Shown here one piece after another: positions 33,354 to 41,611 of a DNA stretch of 43,260 bases. The stretch lies in NCBI GenBank assembly GCA_002315595.1, contig DCHG01000008.1:1-43260 (forward strand), given 5' to 3'. The first letter of the stretch is position 1. Each line of letters opens with the position of its first letter. Made by a program: the position numbers and the translations under genes. The DNA is from Clostridiales bacterium UBA1758. Lineage in GTDB: Bacteria > Bacillota > Clostridia > Oscillospirales > UBA1758. Under the pieces are notes generated by a model, which was not told where the DNA came from, ran no database searches, and saw nothing but the letters and a program-made list of their open reading frames with translations.

Positions 33354-34577
33354 TTACTTAACTGCACGGTGGAAGGTCTTTTTGCCCTTCTTGATGACAA
33401 CTCCGTCGCCAGCAAGATCGGCGGCGGTGAACTTGACATTCACATCCGTAACTTTTGCTTCGTTGATCTCTATCCCGCCCTGCTCGATGAGTCTGCGTGC
33501 TTCGCCTCTCGATGTGACGAGTTTGCATTCGACAAGCAGTGCCGGCAATGTGATCGTGCCGTCGACAAAGGCATCGTCCGAGATCGTGGTGGACGGCATA
33601 TTCGCATCCGTGGAGGAAGCGGCAAACAGTGCCTTGGCGGCTTTCTCGGCGGCGTCAGCGGCTTCTTTTCCGTGGACGAGTTCGGTGACTTCGTGCGCCA
33701 AACGCTCCTTTGCGGCGTTCAGTGCGCTTCCTTCGAGTTTCTCGTATTCGGCGATCTCGTCAAGCGAAACAAAGGTGATGAGTTTCAGGCAATTGATGAC
33801 ATCCGCATCCTTGACGTTTCTCCAATACTGGTAAAAATCAAAGGGACTGGTCTTTTCGGGATCGAGCCATACCGCGCCGGAAGCGGTCTTGCCCATCTTC
33901 TTGCCCTCGGAGTTCAGAAGAAGCGTAATGGTCATCGCGTATGCGTCTTTGCCGAGTTTTTTGCGGATGAGTTCTGTACCGCCGAGCATATTGCTCCACT
34001 GGTCGTCACCGCCGAACTGCATATTACAGCCGTAGGTCTTGTAGAGGTGATAGAAGTCGTAGGACTGCATAATCATGTAATTGAATTCAAGGAAACTCAA
34101 TCCCTTTTCCATACGCTGCTTATAGCACTCGGCACGAAGCATATTGTTGACCGAGAAGCAGGCGCCGACATCACGCAGTACGTCGATGTAATTCAGGTTG
34201 AGCAGCCAGTCCGCGTTGTTAACCATGATCGCCTTGTCCGGTCCGAATTCGATAAATCTTTCCATCTGCTTTTTGAAGCAGTCGCAGTTGTGCTGAATTG
34301 TTTCGGGCGTCATCATCTTGCGCATATCGGTACGACCGGACGGATCGCCGATCATGCCCGTTCCGCCGCCGACCAGTACGACCGGTCGATTGCCTGCCAT
34401 CTGTAATCTTTTCATCAGGCAAAGCGCCATAAAGTGGCCGACATGAAGGCTGTCCGCCGTCGGATCAAAGCCGATATAGAAGGTTGCCTTTCCGTTGTTG
34501 ATAAGTTCCTTGATTTCGGCTTCATCCGTGACCTGTGCGATCAGACCGCGAGCCGTGAGTTCGTCAAAAATAGTCAT
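33354..34577 (-). CDS. tyrS: Tyrosyl-tRNA synthetase
   Basis: TyrS charges tRNA(Tyr). The 407-residue protein has the HIGH-type motif HVGH at residues 45-48, the tyrosine-binding DxxQ region (MQFGGDDQWSN), the KMSKS-type motif as KMGKT near residue 230, and a C-terminal S4 RNA-binding domain. The length fits the bacterial TyrRS of the longer type. It overlaps the recN stop by 4 bases (ATGA) with AAAGGTAA as SD. No T-box leader precedes it, since it is the last gene of an operon. Confidence 0.96.
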   Translation of the reverse strand: MTIFDELTARGLIAQVTDEAEIKELINNGKATFYIGFDPTADSLHVGHFMALCLMKRLQMAGNRPVVLVGGGTGMIGDPSGRTDMRKMMTPETIQHNCDCFKKQMERFIEFGPDKAIMVNNADWLLNLNYIDVLRDVGACFSVNNMLRAECYKQRMEKGLSFLEFNYMIMQSYDFYHLYKTYGCNMQFGGDDQWSNMLGGTELIRKKLGKDAYAMTITLLLNSEGKKMGKTASGAVWLDPEKTSPFDFYQYWRNVKDADVINCLKLITFVSLDEIAEYEKLEGSALNAAKERLAHEVTELVHGKEAADAAEKAAKALFAASSTDANMPSTTISDDAFVDGTITLPALLVECKLVTSRGEARRLIEQGGIEINEAKVTDVNVKFTAADLAGDGVVIKKGKKTFHRAVK

Positions 34578-36265
34578 TTTTTCGTTACCTTTCTATGATA
34601 TTCATCCGCCGTACGCAGTAATTCTGCCGATCCGAGACGCGTCACATCGGTGACCATGTCCCCCGCCGCAATACGCGAGATCTCCTCAATGCGTCCCGTT
34701 TGGTCGAGTGCGTCGACGATGGTGAATGTCTTTTCGTTTTTTTCAGTTTTCGTGATCTTGAAATGAGTGTCCGCCATTGCCGCAAGTTGTGTCAAATGCG
34801 ACACGCAAAGAACCTGTTTTTCGATCGAAACGGTATAGAGTTTTTCGGCAACACGTTGTGCGGCAATTCCCGAAATGCCCGCGTCAACTTCGTCGAAAAT
34901 CAGTGTATCGATGTCCTCGCTTCTTGCAAGGACGTTTTTGATTGCAAGCATAATTCTGGACAGTTCGCCGCCGGATGCGACCTTTGCAAGCGGACGCGGT
35001 GCTTCCCCGAGGTTGGCGGAAATGAAGAATTCCACATTATCCGCACCATCCTCAGCCAATGCCTTCGGCGTGATACTGACCTCCATACGAACGCGTGCCA
35101 TGCTGAGTTGACGGAGTTCGGCGCAAACCGCCTCCCCCATCCTTTCTGCGGCGGCTTTTCTCGCCGCAGTCAGCCGTTCGGCAAGAAGCGTCGTCTTTTG
35201 CAAAACAATCTCTTTTTCCGCCAAAAGCCGTTCGCGTTCCTCATCGGAAAATTCAATGGTGCGCTTTTGTTCAATGCACTCATCGAGATGCCTCAATACG
35301 TTTTCAACGCTACCGCCGTATTTGCGCGTAAGGCGGTGTATGACGTCCAAACGGTTTTCGATCTCATCCAGTTCCTGCGGTGAAAAATCATTGCCATCAA
35401 TGAGAGCACGAATGGATTGGGCAATATCTTCCGCGTTGTAGCGCAGATCATTCAGTCTGTTTGAGATATCTTCAATCTCTGCCGATAAATTCGAAATCGG
35501 ATTAAGACTTCTCGCGGCTTCTCCCGCAAGAGAGGCGATGCCGCGAAAATCATCCTCTCCGGAATACATGTAATACGCATTCGATAAAGCGTCAACAATG
35601 CGTTCTGCATTGGCGCAGATCTGCTTTCTTTCGTTCAAAGCATCGTCTTCGCCAGGTTCCAATGCCGCCGATTCGATCTCATCAATACGGAAATTCAGCA
35701 TATCAAGTTTCGATAACTTTTCCGCCTCATCCATATCAAGATGACGCAATTGTGTTGATATTTCGGTCAATCGAGCAAAACACGAACGATATTCGTCATG
35801 AATTGTTTCATTTTCGCCGAAATTGTCGAGATACGATAAATGGTATGCCGGATCGAGAAGTTGTTGACTGTCGTGCTGACCGTGAATATTGACAAGCATC
35901 GAGCCAAGTTTTTTCAACGATGCAACGGGTGCGGGACGACCGTTGATACGGCAGGAATTCTTACCGTCAGCGTAGATCTCACGCTGAATAAACAATTCCC
36001 CGTCTTCGCAATCAAACCCGTTTTCGTTCAGCCAGTCGCGGCAGGCGTTCGAAAGCATATCAAATAACGCCGTCACGCAGGCTTTTTGTGCACCCGTACG
36101 AATGACGTCGCGATATGTTCTTTCGCCGAGGATCGCGTTAATCGAATCGATGATAATGGATTTGCCTGCGCCGGTTTCGCCGGTGAGAACACTCATCCCC
36201 GGACCGAATTCGATGTCGCATTTTTCGATGACGGCAATATTCTCGATGTGAAGCAAACGCAGCAT
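34574..36265 (-). CDS. recN: DNA repair protein RecN
   Basis: RecN is an SMC-like ATPase that acts at double-strand breaks. The 563-residue product has Walker A GETGAGKS at residues 29-36, a long coiled-coil centre of about 250 residues, the ABC signature region VASGGELSRIMLAIK and Walker B DTLIFDEVDAGISG. The SD GGAGG is 6 bases before the ATG. No LexA box is visible before it. The argR-recN order is conserved in Bacillota. Confidence 0.96.
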   Translation of the reverse strand: MLRLLHIENIAVIEKCDIEFGPGMSVLTGETGAGKSIIIDSINAILGERTYRDVIRTGAQKACVTALFDMLSNACRDWLNENGFDCEDGELFIQREIYADGKNSCRINGRPAPVASLKKLGSMLVNIHGQHDSQQLLDPAYHLSYLDNFGENETIHDEYRSCFARLTEISTQLRHLDMDEAEKLSKLDMLNFRIDEIESAALEPGEDDALNERKQICANAERIVDALSNAYYMYSGEDDFRGIASLAGEAARSLNPISNLSAEIEDISNRLNDLRYNAEDIAQSIRALIDGNDFSPQELDEIENRLDVIHRLTRKYGGSVENVLRHLDECIEQKRTIEFSDEERERLLAEKEIVLQKTTLLAERLTAARKAAAERMGEAVCAELRQLSMARVRMEVSITPKALAEDGADNVEFFISANLGEAPRPLAKVASGGELSRIMLAIKNVLARSEDIDTLIFDEVDAGISGIAAQRVAEKLYTVSIEKQVLCVSHLTQLAAMADTHFKITKTEKNEKTFTIVDALDQTGRIEEISRIAAGDMVTDVTRLGSAELLRTADEYHRKVTKK

Positions 36266-36286
36266 AACTGCCTCCGTTTCGGACGA

Positions 36287-36736
36287 TCAGATGAACATTT
36301 TCTGTGTTTCGTGGATAAAAGCCTCGGCTTCATCGTTGTCATAGAACAACAAAAACGCCGTGTCATCGCCCGCAACAACACCCGCAAGCGTATCGATCTT
36401 CATGCCGTCGACTGCGGATGCTGCCGCCTGTGCAAGACCGGGCATCGTTTTAAGGACGACGATATTTTGTGCGCGATCAAAGGAAAGAACACTGTCTTTA
36501 AAAATGGATTTCAACCTCGACGAATAGCCCGAGTTTTCCATATTGACGGCTTCCGCATAACGGAGTTTCCCGTTGACCTGCAATTTGATCAAATTCAGTT
36601 CCTTGATGTCGCGGGACACGGTCGCCTGCGTGGCGTCGTAGCCCTCTTCACGAAGTCGCTTCGTTAACTCGCCCTGTGTGTTGATTTCGTGCTTGGAAAT
36701 CAATTCCAAAATTTTTGCCTGTCTTCCGCCTTTCAT
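36287..36736 (-). CDS. argR: Arginine repressor ArgR/AhrC
   Basis: ArgR is a hexameric arginine-responsive repressor and activator. The 149-residue product has the N-terminal winged helix (RQAKILELISKHEINTQGEL and ATQATVSRDIKELNL) and the C-terminal oligomerisation and arginine-binding domain. The Asp-Asp in VAGDDTAFLLF near the C-terminus is the arginine-contact region. The start overlaps the nadK stop (ATGA) with GGAGGGG upstream. No arg biosynthesis gene lies in the window, as usual for this operon in Bacillota. Confidence 0.95.
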   Translation of the reverse strand: MKGGRQAKILELISKHEINTQGELTKRLREEGYDATQATVSRDIKELNLIKLQVNGKLRYAEAVNMENSGYSSRLKSIFKDSVLSFDRAQNIVVLKTMPGLAQAAASAVDGMKIDTLAGVVAGDDTAFLLFYDNDEAEAFIHETQKMFI

Positions 36737-37557
36737 GCCTTAACCCCTCCAATGAGTTTTTTCTCGACAAGATCATAAAAATTAGTCACCTTGCGGTGCA
36801 TTAACCTTGTCAATAGCGGTGCGCGAACTATTTTTATGACGTCCCCGGCTTCGATCCCGACGGGGTCCCTACCGTCGGCGGAAAGCACCGTTGTTTCGTC
36901 ATAGCCAGCCAAAATTTCCGCTTTTAACACCTGCGAAGGTGCAAAAACGATCGGTCGTGAATACAGAGTATGTGCGGCGACGGGTGTAAGTATGATTCCT
37001 TCCATTCCGGGATCGGCGATCGGACCACCCGCAGAAAGCGAATATGCCGTAGAACCCGTCGGTGTTGCGAAAACAAGACCGTCACCGCGATAGGTCGCAA
37101 CCGTATGATCACCAACCGAAACGCGGATATTTGTTGTTTTTTCAACCTTCCCCTTGATGAGCATCGCGTCATTAAGCGCAAGCGTTTTGAAAATCAGTTT
37201 GCCCTGCCGGAATAATTCCACACAGAGCATCATGCGATCCTCGATCACGCAATCGCCACTCAAACATTCCTGCAAGCCAACAAGATCCGGCCCGATGTCG
37301 GCATTGAAGCCCATATGGCCGAGATTAACCCCGAGGATCGGTTTTTGTGCTTTTGCGGCTTCCGGCGCGATCGAAAGAAGCGTGCCGTCCCCTCCCACTG
37401 CAACCACAAGATCATTGCGTTGCATCGCCAAAAGATCGGGAGTCGAAATGATTTCAACGGAAATCCCCGCATTTTCGGCGATCTGTTTGATCCGTTGTCC
37501 CATTTCGTCCGCACCGTTTTTTGTCATATTCAGATAAATGCAGATTGATTGAATCAC
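36733..37557 (-). CDS. nadK: NAD kinase
   Basis: NAD kinase makes NADP from NAD. The 274-residue product has the catalytic GGDGTLL motif at residues 55-61 and the TGSTAYSLSAGGPI nucleotide-binding loop in the C-terminal domain, plus a GRDPVGIEAGD stretch near the end. The start codon is GTG at 37557-37555, overlapping the tlyA stop (GTGA). Confidence 0.95.
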   Translation of the reverse strand: MIQSICIYLNMTKNGADEMGQRIKQIAENAGISVEIISTPDLLAMQRNDLVVAVGGDGTLLSIAPEAAKAQKPILGVNLGHMGFNADIGPDLVGLQECLSGDCVIEDRMMLCVELFRQGKLIFKTLALNDAMLIKGKVEKTTNIRVSVGDHTVATYRGDGLVFATPTGSTAYSLSAGGPIADPGMEGIILTPVAAHTLYSRPIVFAPSQVLKAEILAGYDETTVLSADGRDPVGIEAGDVIKIVRAPLLTRLMHRKVTNFYDLVEKKLIGGVKA

Positions 37558-38354
37558 TTTCGTCCCTCCGCTGAAAATGCACGCATAACGATTTCGTCGG
37601 AATTCGGGAAATTCGGCTCACCCCCATCGCCGTGCAAGCGAAAATGAGCGAGATATTCGATATTACCGTCGCCCCCGGTGATCGGCGACGGAATGACGCC
37701 GATCGGCACAAGACCGAGTTCAGCAGAATATGCAAGAATTTTATTTAACACCTTAATATGCGTCGAACGGTCGAGGACAAGCCCCTTTTTGGATAGTTCA
37801 CCGCGACCTGCTTCAAACTGCGGTTTGATCAGGCAAATCAAGTCGCCGCCATCACCCAAAAGGCTCATCATGGAAAATAGCACAACCGTCAGCGAAATAA
37901 ACGAAACATCACAGGTGACAAGGTCGAATTTCATAGCCGTATTGTTTTTCGCATACTCACGGATATCGGTGTTTTCAAGACTCGTCACGCGTGGATCACT
38001 GCGAAGACTCAAATCAAGTTGGTCGGTCCCGACATCGAGTGCAAAGACATGGTCTGCTCCGTTTTCCAGCAGTACCTGCGTAAAACCGCCGGTCGAAGCC
38101 CCGACATCCAAGCATTTTTTGCCTTTTGCCGTGACAGGAAATCCTTCCAACGCCGCACAAAGTTTATATGCACCGCGTCCGACGTATTTGCCGCTGTTTT
38201 GTGCGATCTTTAATTCATCCAAATCGGAAACATCGCGTGCGGGGTGTTTTTCCGTCTTTCCGTTGACGCTGACTTCGCCCGCTTTCACCGCCAAAGACGC
38301 CTGCGAGCGACTATGATAAAGACCTTTTTCGGTCAGATAGATGTCAAGTCTCAT
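37554..38354 (-). CDS. tlyA: TlyA family rRNA 2'-O-methyltransferase
   Basis: TlyA-type enzymes methylate ribose in 16S and 23S rRNA and were once called hemolysins. The 266-residue protein starts with an S4 RNA-binding domain (RLDIYLTEKGLYHSRSQA, residues 2-60) and continues with an RrmJ/FtsJ-like fold, motif I CLDVGASTGGFTQVLL near residues 79-94. The Lys-Asp-Lys-Glu type residues are partly visible (VTCDVSFISL, IKPQFEAG). It overlaps dxs and nadK by 4 bases each. Confidence 0.93.
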   Translation of the reverse strand: MRLDIYLTEKGLYHSRSQASLAVKAGEVSVNGKTEKHPARDVSDLDELKIAQNSGKYVGRGAYKLCAALEGFPVTAKGKKCLDVGASTGGFTQVLLENGADHVFALDVGTDQLDLSLRSDPRVTSLENTDIREYAKNNTAMKFDLVTCDVSFISLTVVLFSMMSLLGDGGDLICLIKPQFEAGRGELSKKGLVLDRSTHIKVLNKILAYSAELGLVPIGVIPSPITGGDGNIEYLAHFRLHGDGGEPNFPNSDEIVMRAFSAEGRK

Positions 38355-40204
38355 ACCTTTACAATCATCGAATAGATGCCTTCCGTATCAAGTCCGATGC
38401 GTCGATGAAGTTCGTCAATCGAGCCATAGGTAACAAAATCATTTCCGTGATTGATAAGGTCAATTTTCGGTAAATTCGACTTATTTTGATCAAAAAAAGT
38501 GCTGATTTCTTCGCCAACACAACCGCCTCTCACGCAGTCTTCCGGCACGACGATATGAGAAATTCCGTCAAGAGCCTGCAAAATTTCTTCCTTCGGAAGC
38601 GGTGAAATCCTGTTAAGTTTAACCACTTTACAGTTAATTCCGACTTCCTTTGCAAGCCTAGCCGCATCCCGTGCCGCATTGACCATCGTGCCGTATGCGA
38701 TCACGGCGCAATCTTTTCCTTCGCCGATGACGGAAACCGTTTGTTTGGAAGTATCAGTGACAAAATCCCATTCGCAACCACGCGGATATCGCACAGCAAC
38801 GGCGCCATTCATATCAAAAATCGCAGAACGCATCATGCTTCGCAATTCATTGAAATTCGACGGACAAAGCACTGTCATTCCGGGGATCTGACGAAGGAAC
38901 CCGACGTCAAACACGCCATGGTGAGTTGCCCCGTCTTCGCCGACCAGACCGGCACGGTCAACGGCAAAGACCACATGGACGGGATCAATCGAAACATCGT
39001 GAATGAGCATATCATATGCTCTCTGTAAAAAACTCGAATAAATAGCGCAGACCGGCACAAGCCCCTGCCTTGCCATTCCCGCCGCCATGGCGACTGCGTG
39101 TTCTTCGGCGATGCCGACATCAAAAAAGCGTTCCGGGAAGCCACAGGCAAAGCCTTCAAGCCCCGTGCCGTGTTCCATTGCCGCGGTAATCGCAACCACG
39201 CGTTTATCGCGTTTTGCAATCTCGCAAAGTTCATCACCGAATACACTCGAAAACGACTCGCGCTTTTTGCAAAGCGGAACGCCGGTTTTCGGATCAAACG
39301 CGGCAACTCCGTGGAAGGTATCCGGGTGTTCTTCGGAAAAAGTATAACCACTACCCTTGACCGTCTTTGCGTGGATCAGGACGGGACGGTGGAGTGTTTT
39401 TGCAAAATTCAAAAGATATTCAAGGGTTGAAATGTCGTGACCGTCGACCGGTCCGAGATATGTAAACCCCATATTTTCAAAAATCGTCGGTTTAAGAAAA
39501 AAGCGTTTGACCGCGTCTTTGCCTTTCGTCATCGACTTGTCGATTACTTTTCCCGCCCCGGTCATACCCATAATGCGGTGAAAATTGCTCTTTTTTTCGA
39601 GATATTTCGGTCGCAAACGAAGTTTTTCGAGATGTGTGGCAATCGCCCCGACATTTTTTGAAATGCTTCGTTCATTGTCATTGAGGATGACGATCAACGG
39701 CTCACCGCTTTCCCCCGCATCATTGAGGGCTTCGTACGCCATACCGCCGGTGAGTGCGCCGTCACCGATGACGGCAACGACGGAATAATCCTGATTTAAC
39801 AAGGTTCTTGCGCGTGCCATCCCAAGGGCGACGGAAACGGAATTTGACGCGTGCCCGGTGATACAAGGATCGCAAACGGATTCCTGCGGACGCATAAACC
39901 CGGATAGACCGTCGATTTTGCGAAGCCGATCAAAGCCCGAAATGCGTCCCGTCAAAATCTTGTGAACATAGGACTGGTGCCCGACATCGAAAATAATGCG
40001 GTCTTTTCGCGTATCAAAGACACGATGCAACGCGATCGTGAGTTCGACCGCGCCTAAATTCGACGCCAAATGACCGCCCGCCGCAGAAACCTTTTCAATC
40101 AGAAAATGACGGATTTCGGCGGCGAGAACATTCAATTCAACCGTGCTGAGTGCCGTCAGATCCCGATGTGACTTTATTAAATTCAAAAACGAATATTCTT
40201 CCAT
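38351..40204 (-). CDS. dxs: 1-deoxy-D-xylulose-5-phosphate synthase
   Basis: Dxs condenses pyruvate and glyceraldehyde-3-phosphate with thiamine diphosphate, the first step of the MEP isoprenoid pathway. The 617-residue product has LASNLGAVELTIALH near residues 45-60, the thiamine-binding GDGALTGGMAYEALN segment, the central catalytic Glu in GIAEEHAVAMAAGMA and the YPRG loop near residue 460. ATG 40204 is preferred to an in-frame TTG 18 bases upstream, as MEEYSFLNL has the usual start character. The SD is weak (TGGTG), so translation may be coupled to oapA, which ends 31 bases upstream. Confidence 0.95.
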   Translation of the reverse strand: MEEYSFLNLIKSHRDLTALSTVELNVLAAEIRHFLIEKVSAAGGHLASNLGAVELTIALHRVFDTRKDRIIFDVGHQSYVHKILTGRISGFDRLRKIDGLSGFMRPQESVCDPCITGHASNSVSVALGMARARTLLNQDYSVVAVIGDGALTGGMAYEALNDAGESGEPLIVILNDNERSISKNVGAIATHLEKLRLRPKYLEKKSNFHRIMGMTGAGKVIDKSMTKGKDAVKRFFLKPTIFENMGFTYLGPVDGHDISTLEYLLNFAKTLHRPVLIHAKTVKGSGYTFSEEHPDTFHGVAAFDPKTGVPLCKKRESFSSVFGDELCEIAKRDKRVVAITAAMEHGTGLEGFACGFPERFFDVGIAEEHAVAMAAGMARQGLVPVCAIYSSFLQRAYDMLIHDVSIDPVHVVFAVDRAGLVGEDGATHHGVFDVGFLRQIPGMTVLCPSNFNELRSMMRSAIFDMNGAVAVRYPRGCEWDFVTDTSKQTVSVIGEGKDCAVIAYGTMVNAARDAARLAKEVGINCKVVKLNRISPLPKEEILQALDGISHIVVPEDCVRGGCVGEEISTFFDQNKSNLPKIDLINHGNDFVTYGSIDELHRRIGLDTEGIYSMIVKV

Positions 40205-40235
40205 TTTTGCACCAGTAATCAAAATAAAGTGGGAA

Positions 40236-40817
40236 TTATTGTTTTTTCATCTTAAAAAGGTACGTAATTTTACCGACAAAAAGGACAATTTCCTTGGAGT
40301 ACGCAATGGCAACGCCTTTACCGAGTGCCTTGCCGCCGACCGTGAGTCCCGACACAACGCCAGTCACCAAAAGACTGATCAGCAATGTTTCGGAATTCAA
40401 TCCCGCAGAAATGCGATTGACGATGACCGCCGCCGTTGCACCTGAAATAATGCCCGAAATGTCGCCGACAATATCGTTACAAAAACTCGAAACCTTATCC
40501 GCATTGCGGATGAAATTTACCGCCTCGACCGCCCCCGTCACCCGACGTGACGCCATCGAATGAAACGGCCCCTCGTCCGAACTTGCAACCGCCATACCGA
40601 TAATATCGAACATAATGCCGACCAAAATAAACATCGCCAGCAGTAAAAATGCAATAACAATGCCCACATTTCCGAGAATCTCGGACGAAATGAGTTGCAT
40701 GATCACGGAAATGACGATCGTCCAAATAAGTGATGTGATCGCCCAGCGAAAGTTGACCGCTTGACGAATTCCCTTTTTCTGATTCGTCTTTGTTAACTTT
40801 GGGTCCTCCGTACTCAA
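40236..40817 (-). CDS. oapA: OLE-associated membrane protein OapA-like
   Basis: The 193-residue product has four likely membrane segments (about residues 24-44, 52-78, 117-133 and 145-172), a basic N-terminus and basic C-terminus. Between helices 2 and 3 is a conserved acidic and His segment (DIIGMAVASSDEGPFHSMAS) that resembles the DUF21/CorB magnesium-transport domain, and then FCNDIVGDISGIISG. OapA of Bacillus halodurans is a membrane protein of this type, encoded next to OLE RNA and binding it. Here the gene follows directly after the OLE-like RNA and before dxs, the known order. The start is TTG 40817 with AAAAGGAG 9 bases upstream. A CorB-like annotation is the alternative name. Confidence 0.82.
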   Translation of the reverse strand: MSTEDPKLTKTNQKKGIRQAVNFRWAITSLIWTIVISVIMQLISSEILGNVGIVIAFLLLAMFILVGIMFDIIGMAVASSDEGPFHSMASRRVTGAVEAVNFIRNADKVSSFCNDIVGDISGIISGATAAVIVNRISAGLNSETLLISLLVTGVVSGLTVGGKALGKGVAIAYSKEIVLFVGKITYLFKMKKQ

Positions 40818-40845
40818 AACAAATGGCTCCTTTTCAGGTAAATAT

Positions 40846-40859
40846 AAAAAAGCGGCAGC
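40846..40859 (-). terminator. 3' end and U-tract of the OLE-like RNA
   Basis: On the minus strand GCTGCCGC is followed by six Ts, as in a factor-independent terminator. Its pairing partner GCGGCAGC lies about 92 bases upstream (40959-40952), so the stem closes a larger domain. A competing local hairpin GACGC-GGCA-GCGTC includes the same upstream arm. The oapA SD begins about 10 bases downstream, so termination versus readthrough could set OapA level. Confidence 0.6.
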
Positions 40860-41487
40860 AAACGCGATAAATCTTACGGCTTAGGTTCGGTTGGTTTTCC
40901 CCATCGAATACCCTTTGTTGCCAATGAGGGCGGTTTCCCTTTAAATCCGACGCTGCCGCGTCACCGACGACATTACCGAATTGCCACTTAGTCCGCACTG
41001 CAACCCCGCGTCTGCCCAAAATCTGACAGCCTAGGTGATTTCCACAACATCAAAAACCATTCTTAGCCTCTTTTGCAAACAGAGTTTCAACGGGCAATAG
41101 CACTGATTTCTGGCCGGAAACCCGGTGCATGATCCCGTATCCCGTTTCTGTCCACTCAAGGCAGGCTACTCTGCACACAGCAAAAGGCAATTAATTGCTT
41201 TCGCACCGCATTGCAGGTTCACATCCCGTCTCGTACAAAATCGACTTACCCGAAGGTGAAATTTCGTTTTGCACAACAACAGGTCTCCACAGCGGGAGGG
41301 TCGGGTTTTCCATGCCATTGGAAATCGCCCTACCGTTGCAAGCGAAATCGCTTCCCCCCAGCAACCACCCCGAACTGGGCGTTCAAGGCAACTACAAGGG
41401 GCTTCACAGTTATGCCCTTCAAAGGATTTTTAGGCCCTTCCTGAGGAGTGCTTGATCTGACTAGAATACTGCGCCGCCATTTAAGTA
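40846..41487 (-). ncRNA. ole: OLE RNA (ornate, large, extremophilic)
   Basis: About 640 bases without a convincing gene, read on the minus strand from a near-consensus promoter (start near 41487) to a U-tract at 40851-40846. OLE RNA is about 600 nt. Local palindromes fit a highly folded RNA: AAGCG-ATTT-CGCTT (41340-41353), GCAATTAATTGC (41187-41198), and GCGGCAGC (from 40959-40952) able to pair with GCTGCCGC (40859-40852) at the 3' end. The location between ispA and oapA-dxs in the exo VII, isoprenoid, ArgR and RecN operon is the known OLE locus. OLE and OapA form a membrane ribonucleoprotein involved in magnesium and stress responses. I did not align it to the family model, so the ends are approximate. 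Confidence 0.85.
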
Positions 41488-41493
41488 GTATTC

Positions 41494-41522
41494 ATTATAT
41501 ACATCCAATATTCATTTTTCAA
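41494..41522 (-). promoter_or_regulatory. Promoter of the OLE-like RNA
   Basis: TTGAAA (41522-41517), a 17-base spacer and TATAAT (41499-41494) on the minus strand. It lies downstream of the ispA terminator, so the RNA is an independent transcription unit that may also feed oapA-dxs-tlyA-nadK-argR-recN-tyrS. Confidence 0.85.
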
Positions 41523-41567
41523 GTCCTTCCGCCATACATTTACATTCTATTCACATCCTCGGTATAT

Positions 41568-41598
41568 AAAAACGGCTCCGTGAAATACACGGAGCCGT
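41568..41598 (-). terminator. Intrinsic terminator of xseA-xseB-ispA
   Basis: ACGGCTCCGTG (41572-41582) and CACGGAGCCGT (41588-41598) form an 11-base GC-rich stem with a 5-base loop, followed on the minus strand by TTTTTATAT. It is 14 bases past the ispA stop. Confidence 0.93.
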
Positions 41599-41611
41599 AA
41601 ACGCTGTATTG

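Noticed and set aside
33369..34406. A 345-codon open frame on the plus strand opposite tyrS
   Set aside because: It lies fully antisense to tyrS, whose motifs are unmistakable. GAA- and GAT-rich codons of the real gene give long stop-free antisense frames; no SD or family likeness supports it.
34577..34640. T-box leader before tyrS
   Set aside because: tyrS starts inside the end of recN with a 4-base overlap, so there is no untranslated leader.
41195..41455. Open frames of 77 and 86 codons on the plus strand within the OLE region
   Set aside because: They have no SD or family likeness and lie within the structured RNA, antisense to its predicted direction.
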